Shown: one piece after another, positions 8,520-15,000 of the stretch
How the letters are laid out: every line of letters begins with the position of its first letter
How positions within the stretch are numbered: the first letter of the stretch is position 1
Assembly: GCF_001440475.1 (NCBI RefSeq)
Contig: NZ_LLYB01000114.1
Coordinates: 1,464-37,883, forward strand
Origin: Bradyrhizobium lablabi
GTDB taxonomy: Bacteria > Pseudomonadota > Alphaproteobacteria > Rhizobiales > Xanthobacteraceae
Direction of reading: 5' to 3'
DNA length: 36,420 nucleotides
Notes under the pieces: model-generated
What the model was told of the DNA's origin: nothing
The model's database searches: none
What the model saw: the letters and a program-made list of their open reading frames with translations, nothing else
Position numbers and translations under genes: made by a program

Positions 8520-9653
8520 GTGAACGGCGACCCGACATTGGAGCGGATAGCCAGGGGCAACGCGCTGGCGCTGTGCGCAGCCGGCTCCTGGACGGCCCGC
8601 TTTGCGCCGATGCTGGAACGAATGGTCGCCGATGCCGAGAAGCTCAGCGGCACCCGGCCCAACATCTTCATCGATGTCTCGCAGGTGTCGAAGCTCGACA
8701 CGTTCGGCGCGTGGCTGATCGAGCGCCTGCGCCGCAGCCTGACCCATGGCGGCGTCGAGGCCCAGATCGCCGGGCTTTCGGACAATTATTCCAGCCTGGT
8801 CGACGAAGTGCGCCGAGTGAAGGCCGAGCCGGTCGTCGAGACCGAGCGAGTGACGATCACGGGCATGCTGGAGCAGATCGGCCGCGCCGTGGCGGGCATC
8901 GGGGGCACCCTGATCGGGCTGATCGACATGCTCGGCGCGGTGCTATCAGCGACCGCCCACGTCATCATCCGCCCGCGCGGCTTCCGCCTGACCTCGACCA
9001 TCCATCATCTGGAGCAGGTGTGCTGGCGCGCGGTGCCGATCGTGGTGCTGATCACGTTCCTGATCGGCTGCATCATTTCGCAGCAGGGCATCTTCCATTT
9101 CAGAAAATTTGGCGCCGACATCTTCGTGGTCGACATGCTCGGCGTGCTGGTGCTGCGCGAGATCGGCGTGCTCTTGGTCGCGATCATGGTGGCGGGCCGC
9201 TCCGGCTCGGCCTACACCGCCGAGCTCGGCTCGATGAAGATGCGCGAGGAGATCGACGCGCTGCGCACCATGGGCTTCGATCCGATCGAGGTCCTGATCC
9301 TGCCGCGGATGCTCGCGCTGGTTTTGGCGCTGCCGATCCTGGCGTTCCTGGGGGCGATGGCCGCGCTTTACGGCGGCGGGCTGGTGGCCTGGCTCTATGG
9401 CGGCGTCGAGCCTGAGGCGTTTCTGCTGCGGCTGCGCGACGCCATCTCGATCGATCATTTCGTGGTCGGTCTCATCAAGGCACCGGTGATGGCGGCCGTC
9501 ATCGGCATCGTCGCCTGCGTCGAGGGGCTCGCCGTGCAGGGCAGCGCTGAATCCCTCGGCCAGCACACGACATCGTCCGTCGTGAAGGGCATCTTCTTCG
9601 TGATCGTGATGGATGGCGTGTTCGCGATCTTCTTTGCTTCGATCGGAATGTGA
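8520..9653 (+). CDS. mlaE: MlaE-type lipid ABC transporter permease with N-terminal STAS domain
   Basis: A 377-residue protein. Residues ~8-100 form a STAS-like domain ('NIFIDVSQVSKLDTFGAWLI'), the role played by separate MlaB in E. coli. Residues ~120-377 are the MlaE/TTG2B permease, with the conserved 'RSGSAYTAELGSMKMREEID' and 'ALRTMGFDP' motifs and about five membrane segments. The predicted role is moving phospholipid or another lipid between inner and outer membrane with the next two genes. I chose GTG at 8520 because GAAGGG lies about 8 nt upstream; a GTG 9 bases earlier would overlap that site. The stop is followed at once by the ATPase gene, so the two are translationally coupled. 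Confidence 0.9.
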   Translation: MNGDPTLERIARGNALALCAAGSWTARFAPMLERMVADAEKLSGTRPNIFIDVSQVSKLDTFGAWLIERLRRSLTHGGVEAQIAGLSDNYSSLVDEVRRVKAEPVVETERVTITGMLEQIGRAVAGIGGTLIGLIDMLGAVLSATAHVIIRPRGFRLTSTIHHLEQVCWRAVPIVVLITFLIGCIISQQGIFHFRKFGADIFVVDMLGVLVLREIGVLLVAIMVAGRSGSAYTAELGSMKMREEIDALRTMGFDPIEVLILPRMLALVLALPILAFLGAMAALYGGGLVAWLYGGVEPEAFLLRLRDAISIDHFVVGLIKAPVMAAVIGIVACVEGLAVQGSAESLGQHTTSSVVKGIFFVIVMDGVFAIFFASIGM

Positions 9654-9655
9654 CC

Positions 9656-10426
9656 ATGGCGGGTGAGATTACCGACGCCATCATCCGGGTGCGCGACATC
9701 ACCGTGCAGTTCGGCAAGACGCGGGTGCTCGACGGGCTCAACCTTGACGTCAAGCGCGGTGAGATTTTGGGGTTTGTCGGCCCGTCCGGCGCCGGAAAAT
9801 CGGTGCTGACGCGCACCATCATCGGTCTGGTGCCCAAAATCGCCGGAAGCATCGAGGTGTTCGGCGTCGATCTCGACGCGGCGAGTGCCGCGGAGCGCCG
9901 CGGCGTCGAGCGCCGCTGGGGCATCCTGTTCCAGCAGGGCGCGCTATTCTCCTCGCTCACCGTGCGGCAGAACATCCAGTTTCCGGTGCGTGAATATCTC
10001 AAGGTCTCGCAGCGGCTGCTCGATGAGATCATGGTGGCCAAGCTCGGCATGGTGGGCCTGCGGCCCGAAGTTGCCGACCGCTATCCGTCCGAACTGTCCG
10101 GCGGCATGATCAAGCGCGTGGCGCTGGCGCGCGCGCTCGCGCTCGATCCCGAACTGGTGTTCCTGGATGAACCGACTTCGGGGCTCGATCCGATCGGCGC
10201 CGGGGATTTTGACGAACTGGTGCGCACCCTGCAGCGTACTTTGGGCCTGACGGTTTTCATGGTAACCCATGATCTCGACAGCCTATACACGGCCTGCGAC
10301 CGCATCGCGGTTTTAGGGAACGGTAAGATCATTGCTGCAGGTTCGATTGCCGACATGCAGGCCTCGCAGCATCCCTGGCTGAGGCAATATTTTCACGGCA
10401 AACGCGCCCGCGCTGTGATGGGCTAG
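9656..10426 (+). CDS. mlaF: MlaF-type lipid ABC transporter ATPase
   Basis: A 256-residue ABC ATPase with Walker A GPSGAGKS (42-49), Q-loop FQQGALF (91-97), signature LSGGM (146-150), Walker B LVFLDE (166-171) and switch His204. The 'GALFSSLTVRQNI' region is typical of the MlaF/Ttg2A group that energises MCE-type lipid transport. The ATG at 9656 lies two bases past the permease stop; a GTG at 9650 overlapping that stop is an alternative start that adds two residues. It is the second gene of the operon, followed after 111 bp by the MCE protein. Confidence 0.92.
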   Translation: MAGEITDAIIRVRDITVQFGKTRVLDGLNLDVKRGEILGFVGPSGAGKSVLTRTIIGLVPKIAGSIEVFGVDLDAASAAERRGVERRWGILFQQGALFSSLTVRQNIQFPVREYLKVSQRLLDEIMVAKLGMVGLRPEVADRYPSELSGGMIKRVALARALALDPELVFLDEPTSGLDPIGAGDFDELVRTLQRTLGLTVFMVTHDLDSLYTACDRIAVLGNGKIIAAGSIADMQASQHPWLRQYFHGKRARAVMG

Positions 10427-10431
10427 AGGAC

Positions 10432-10483
10432 CCCCAAAAGTGTGATCGGTTTTCGGATCGGATCATGCTCAAACATGAGATAA
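10432..10483. repeat. Short dispersed intergenic repeat (Bradyrhizobium type, recalled)
   Basis: The segment with TCGGTTTTCGGAT and GATCATGCTCAAACA resembles an intergenic repeat I remember as very abundant in Bradyrhizobium genomes. It sits inside the mla operon between ATPase and MCE genes. The family assignment is from memory; only one copy of this half is visible in the window. Confidence 0.45.
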
Positions 10484-10488
10484 TGACG

Positions 10489-10514
10489 GGTCTACCGGCG
10501 ACGCCGGTTAGACC
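10489..10514 (+). other. Intra-operon hairpin between mlaF and mlaD
   Basis: GGTCTACCGGC and GCCGGTTAGACC pair over 11 bp with a single bulged T and a GAC loop. It ends 24 bases before the mlaD start. No T-tract follows, so it is more likely an RNA-processing or stability hairpin, or part of the adjacent repeat, than a terminator. Confidence 0.55.
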
Positions 10515-10537
10515 CTGGTTTCGGAGTACCTTGAGTT

Positions 10538-11434
10538 ATGGAAACGCGGGCGAATTACGTCCTGATCGGGGCCTTCACGCTGGCGGTGATCGCCGCGGCG
10601 TTCGGCTTTGTGCTGTGGTTCCAGAGCCTGCATACCACCAAGCTGCGCAGCCCGATCCGCATCGTGTTCGAAGGCCCGGCGTCGGGGTTGCGCAATGGCG
10701 GCAGCGTCAACTTTAACGGTATCAGGATAGGGGAGGTTGTGTCGGTCAAACTCGACAACCCGCGGCGCGTGGTCGCACTCGCGATGGTCGAGAACAACGC
10801 CCCGATCCGGAAAGACACGCTTGTGGGTCTCGAATTCCAGGGCCTGACCGGCGTCGCCGCGATTTCACTGAAAGGCGGCGAAGAAAATGCGGCAGCGGTG
10901 CCGCTCGACGAGGATGGCGTGCCGATGCTGACGGCCGATCCGAGCGCGCTGCAGGATGTGACGGAATCCATCCGCGCCACGCTGCAGAACGTCAACCGGC
11001 TCGTCGCCGACAATCAGGAGTCCGTGAAGAACTCGCTGCGGAATCTCGAGACCTTCACGGCTGCGCTGGCGCGCAACTCCGAGAAGATCGACAACGTCAT
11101 GCTCAGGGTCGACGGCGTGATGGGCAAGGCCGACAGCCTGATGCTTGGGCTGAACACGATCGCGGGCGGTGCCGCCGGCGGCGAACTGAACCTGATGGTG
11201 AAGGCGATCAAGGATCTGGCCGAGGATTTCGACAAGCGCTCGGGCGCACTGATGGCCGACGGCCGCCGCACCCTCGCTGACATCAGCCGCGCCGTGAACA
11301 ATTTCGACCGCAATCCGACCCGGGTGATTTTCGGCGGCGGAGGCAGCAGCAACAGCCAGGCGGCCGCACCGCCGCCAGCGCCAGCGCCGGCACCGGCAGC
11401 CCCGAGGGCGCCGAGCGGGCAGAAGCGGCAGTAG
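10538..11434 (+). CDS. mlaD: MlaD-type MCE-domain lipid-binding protein
   Basis: A 298-residue protein with one N-terminal membrane anchor (residues ~8-28) and an MCE domain (~38-115) containing 'GLRNGGSVNFNGIRIGEV' and 'EFQGLTGVAAISLKGG'. A long helical region follows, then a Gly/Ser and Pro/Ala-rich tail ('PPPAPAPAPAAPRAP'). MCE proteins form hexameric rings that shuttle lipids across the periplasm; this one should dock on the adjacent MlaE/MlaF pair. The ATG at 10538 has a GGAG about 11 nt upstream. A repeat and hairpin separate it from mlaF, but direction and function argue for one operon. No MlaC-like periplasmic carrier or MlaA gene is adjacent. Confidence 0.9.
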   Translation: METRANYVLIGAFTLAVIAAAFGFVLWFQSLHTTKLRSPIRIVFEGPASGLRNGGSVNFNGIRIGEVVSVKLDNPRRVVALAMVENNAPIRKDTLVGLEFQGLTGVAAISLKGGEENAAAVPLDEDGVPMLTADPSALQDVTESIRATLQNVNRLVADNQESVKNSLRNLETFTAALARNSEKIDNVMLRVDGVMGKADSLMLGLNTIAGGAAGGELNLMVKAIKDLAEDFDKRSGALMADGRRTLADISRAVNNFDRNPTRVIFGGGGSSNSQAAAPPPAPAPAPAAPRAPSGQKRQ

Positions 11435-11495
11435 GCGGCGAATAGCGAATGGTTCGCCTCGCCCTGTCACCATCCGCGATGCCGCACTTTCACAG

Positions 11496-11581
11496 CGTCA
11501 TTGCGAGCGAAGGCGGAAGCAATCCATAGCTTCCGCGCCGATGGTATGGATTGCTTCGTCGCTTTGCTCCTCGCAATGACG
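11496..11581. repeat. Long REP-like palindromic intergenic element
   Basis: The outer arms CGTCATTGCGAG (11496-11507) and CTCGCAATGACG (11570-11581) are perfect 12-bp complements. Inner arms AAGCAATCCATA (11517-11528) and TATGGATTGCTT (11545-11556) are another perfect 12-bp pair. I recall this element as a common dispersed palindrome in Bradyrhizobium and relatives. It lies between the 3' ends of mlaD and the DUF6881 gene, so it could serve as a bidirectional 3' hairpin. Confidence 0.8.
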
Positions 11582-11613
11582 GCAACCTGCAAATCGGCAA
11601 TGGGCTGGCTGAT

Positions 11614-11907
11614 TTATCCCGTCGTCAGACTTTGTCTGGCGGCCTTCAACCACATTGCTTCAAACTCTTCCTTCGTGATCGCCACAGGTTCGAACTCGGG
11701 AATTGCAGCAATCTCCGAAAGCGTCGGTATTGGTTCGAGGCCCAGGAAAGTCGTCCCGCGAGACGTGGAGCGATCAGCATATCCGAACGACCCGTCGGGA
11801 AATACTTCCACTTTCCTGACCTCCCACCGCTCATCGTCCATCTCGCTGTAAAGCAGGACCGGAGTGTGAGGATTGTCCTGTTTCCAGCTTACCTTGATGT
11901 AGTCCAT
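11614..11907 (-). CDS. Small DUF6881-like protein
   Basis: A 97-residue protein beginning MDYIKVSWKQ and containing 'PVLLYSEMDDERWEVRKVEV' and 'FPDG', the hallmarks I associate with the DUF6881 family, whose members start with a similar YIKV-W-motif. Function is unknown; relatives are small soluble proteins, some found near toxin and immunity genes, but nothing here indicates that. I chose the ATG at 11907 because it matches the family N-terminus. An ATG at 11967 in the same frame has an apparently perfect GGAGG site, but that GGAGG belongs to the terminator stem of the upstream gene. It lies 98 bp below the giant coiled-coil gene on the same strand. Confidence 0.7.
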   Translation of the reverse strand: MDYIKVSWKQDNPHTPVLLYSEMDDERWEVRKVEVFPDGSFGYADRSTSRGTTFLGLEPIPTLSEIAAIPEFEPVAITKEEFEAMWLKAARQSLTTG

Positions 11908-11948
11908 CGCCGTTCCCATCCAGAGCGCTGCATTTCGCTCGTCGTCGG

Positions 11949-11981
11949 AAAAACAAAACGGAGGCATCCCTGCCTCCGTTT
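11949..11981 (-). terminator. Rho-independent terminator after the giant coiled-coil gene
   Basis: Read on the minus strand, AAACGGAGGCA pairs perfectly with TGCCTCCGTTT around the loop GGGA, followed by a T-rich run (TTTTGTTTTT). It lies 25-57 bases past the stop codon at 12006 and before the DUF6881 start. Confidence 0.85.
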
Positions 11982-12005
11982 CTGACTTACGATTGATCCA
12001 AACCT

Positions 12006-15000
12006 TTACCCCAGCCGTCCCGCCGCATGCGCGAGCAGGGTGTAGACCATCCCGGTCTCCGAGGTGAGGTGGCCGCGCAACGCCTGCGGTCCGCGATCCT
12101 CGCGTGCGACCTCGTCCAGCAGCCGTTCGAACTCGGCGATGTAGCGGTCGACCGTCTGCTTGAAACCACGGTCGGCGCGGTACTTGCGGGCGACTTCGTC
12201 GAACGCTTTCTGGCCGGCGGGCGTGTAGAGGCGCTTGGTGAACGCCTTGCTCTCGCCGCGCTGGTAGCGATCCCACATTTCGGCGGCAAGGTTGCGATCC
12301 ATCAGCCGGCCGATGTCGAGCGACAGCGATTCCAGCGGGTTGGCCGCGCCGCCCTGCTGCCGGCCCCGCGGCGTTTCGCGTCCGCCGGCGTCGGTGCGGT
12401 TCAACAGATCGGACAGCCATCCGTCGCGTCCCGCGTCCTGGGCCGCCGGCGAGACCGGCGGGGCTTCGGTGCGGCGCTGGGCGGGCATCGGCATGGGCAT
12501 GGGCATGCCGAGGTCCGGCGGCGGCAGGGTCGACGCGCTGCTGGCGGCGTCGCGCATGCGCACCTCGTTGCGGCCGCTGACGGCGGCCATCACCGGCTCT
12601 TCCTGGCGTTGCACGCTGGCGCGGCCGGCGGTCACGACGTCGAGGCCACGGCCATGATGGGCGACGATCCGGTTCAGCTCGGCGAGCGCCTCGATCTGGT
12701 CGACGATCACCTTGCGCATCTGCGCGGTGTTGTCGGCGGCCTCCTGCGGCATCTCGAGCACGCCGCGGCGCAGCTCGTTGCGCGTCGCCTCGAGTTCCTG
12801 ATGCATCTCGGCCGCCATCTGCTTCATGGTCTGCACCATCGCAGCGAACTTCTCGGTCGATTGCTTGAACATCTCATCGGTTTCATGCGTGCTCTGCTGG
12901 TACAGGTCGTTCATCGCATGGAGGGTCTGCTGCCGCTCGTTCTCGGCCGCAGTTCGCACTGCCTCGAACTGGCGGCTGATCGCGGCCGATCCGGCGCCCG
13001 CGGTCTCCGCGACCACGCGCGCGATGTCGCGGGCGCGCTCTTCGGCTGCAGCGAGCGATTCATCGAGCAGGCCGGTGAAGCGCGACAGCCGCTGGTCGAG
13101 GTCGGTGGTGCGCAGGTCGATGGTGGTCACCAGAGACTCAAGCTGCGACTTGCGGTCGGCGACCGACGTCGTGGTGGAGAGGTTGGCCTTTTCTACCACG
13201 CCGGCCGCCTCGACCAGCGCCTTGCCGTGCTTCTCGAACTCGCTGGAGAGCGAGCCGAGATCTTCCAGCGCCTTCGTGGTCTTGCCGTTGAAGACGGTGA
13301 GCTGGTCTTCCAGGGTCTGGGTCGCGACGCCATTGCGGGCGGTGACGTCGTTCATGGCGGACACGAAGTCGGCCACGCGGGTCACCAGCGCGCGTTCCAG
13401 CGAGTTGAGATTGTCGTGGGCGCCAGTCAGCACTTCCTGCAGCAGGATGTTGCCTTCGCGCAGCCGCTCGAACAGCGCCACCGTGTCGGTGCGCAGGATC
13501 TTGCTGGTCTCCTGCATCTCGGTGACGGCGGCGATCGACACCTGACGCGACTGGTCGATGGCCGAACGCGACGCCTGTTCGAGGTCCTTCAGCGACTTGG
13601 CCACCGCGCCGGTGGCGAGATCGCCGGCGGTGGTAATCGTGCGCGCGACGTCCGAGCCGTGGGTCGACATCGATTGCGAGAACGCCTGGCCGCGGGTTTC
13701 GATCGATTTCAGCGCGTCGGCGGTGACGCGGTCGATGTCACCAGTCAGTTGCGTAGCCTTGGTGCCGAGCGCCTCGATCAGCGAACCGCGGCGGCTGTCC
13801 ACGATCTGCGCCAGACGGTCGGTCTGTTGCTGAACGTAGGTGACGATTTCGTCGGTCTTGCCGGTCATCGTCGAGCCGAAATTGCTGCTCGCGGCGAGCA
13901 CCGAACGCTCGATGTCGGCGGAGGTCGATTTGACCTTGGAGCTGACCTCGTTGGTTGCGGCGACCAGCGCGCTCTGCGCGTTCTGCGCGGTGGTCTGGAT
14001 GGTGTCAGTCGTAGAGGCGGTGACGGCGCCGAGCGCACGCTCCATGTCGGCGGCGATCGCCTTGATCTGGTTCGCAGCCTCCGTCGAGGTCGTGGACAGT
14101 GAGCTCTGCGCCTCGCGCGCACTGCCGAGGAGGGAGGAGGCGGCGGCGGCACCGACCGCGGTCAGCGTGCGTTCGACGTCGATCGCCAGCGACTTGACGT
14201 GGTTGGTGGCCTCCGAAGATGCCGTCATCAGCGTGGTCTGGGCTTCGCGCGCACCCGTGGTGATCGACTCGGCGGTGGCGTTGCCGGCCATCGAGAGTGA
14301 GCGCTCGATATCGGCGGCGAGCGATTTGACCTGGGTCGATGTGTCGGCGGACGCGTTCATCAGGGTATTCTGGGCTTCGCGGGCGCCGGCCGTGATCGAC
14401 TCGGCGGTGGCCGTGCCGGCGATCGACAGCGCGCGCTGCACGTCGGCGGCGAGCGACTTGACCTGGTTGGCTGCCTCGGTGGAGGCGGCAACCAGCGTGC
14501 TCTGGGCCTCGCGGGCGCCCGCGGTGACGGCCTCGGCGGTGGCCGTGCCGGCGATCGACAGCGAACGCTCGACATCGACGGCGAGCGACTTGACGTGGCT
14601 GGCGGCGTCGGCGGACGCGGTCACCAGCGTGCTCTGTGCCTCGCGCGCGCCCGATAGAACCGATGCGGCGGTGGCGTCGCCTGCAGCCGAGAGCGTGCGC
14701 TCGACGTCGGCGGCGAGCGACTTGATCTGCGTGGCGGCCTCGGAGGAGATCGACGCCAGCGTGGTCTGCGCATCCTTGGCGCTGGCCAGGATCGACGTGG
14801 CGGCGCCGGTGCCGACGGCGGTGAGGGCGGCTTCGACCTCGGCGGAGGTCAGCTTGAGCTGCGCGCCGACATCGGAGGAAACCGTCAGCAGCGCCTGCTG
14901 CGCGGTGCGCGCGCCGGTCTGGATGGTCTCGGAAGTATTGACCACGAGGTTGGTCAGCGAACGCTCGGCGTCCTCGACATGCGACTTGATGCCGGTGGAC

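Noticed and set aside
11908..12420. N-terminal extension of the DUF6881 frame into the giant gene
   Set aside because: The extra residues are Arg-rich antisense-like sequence, and a terminator lies between; the family N-terminus starts at 11907.
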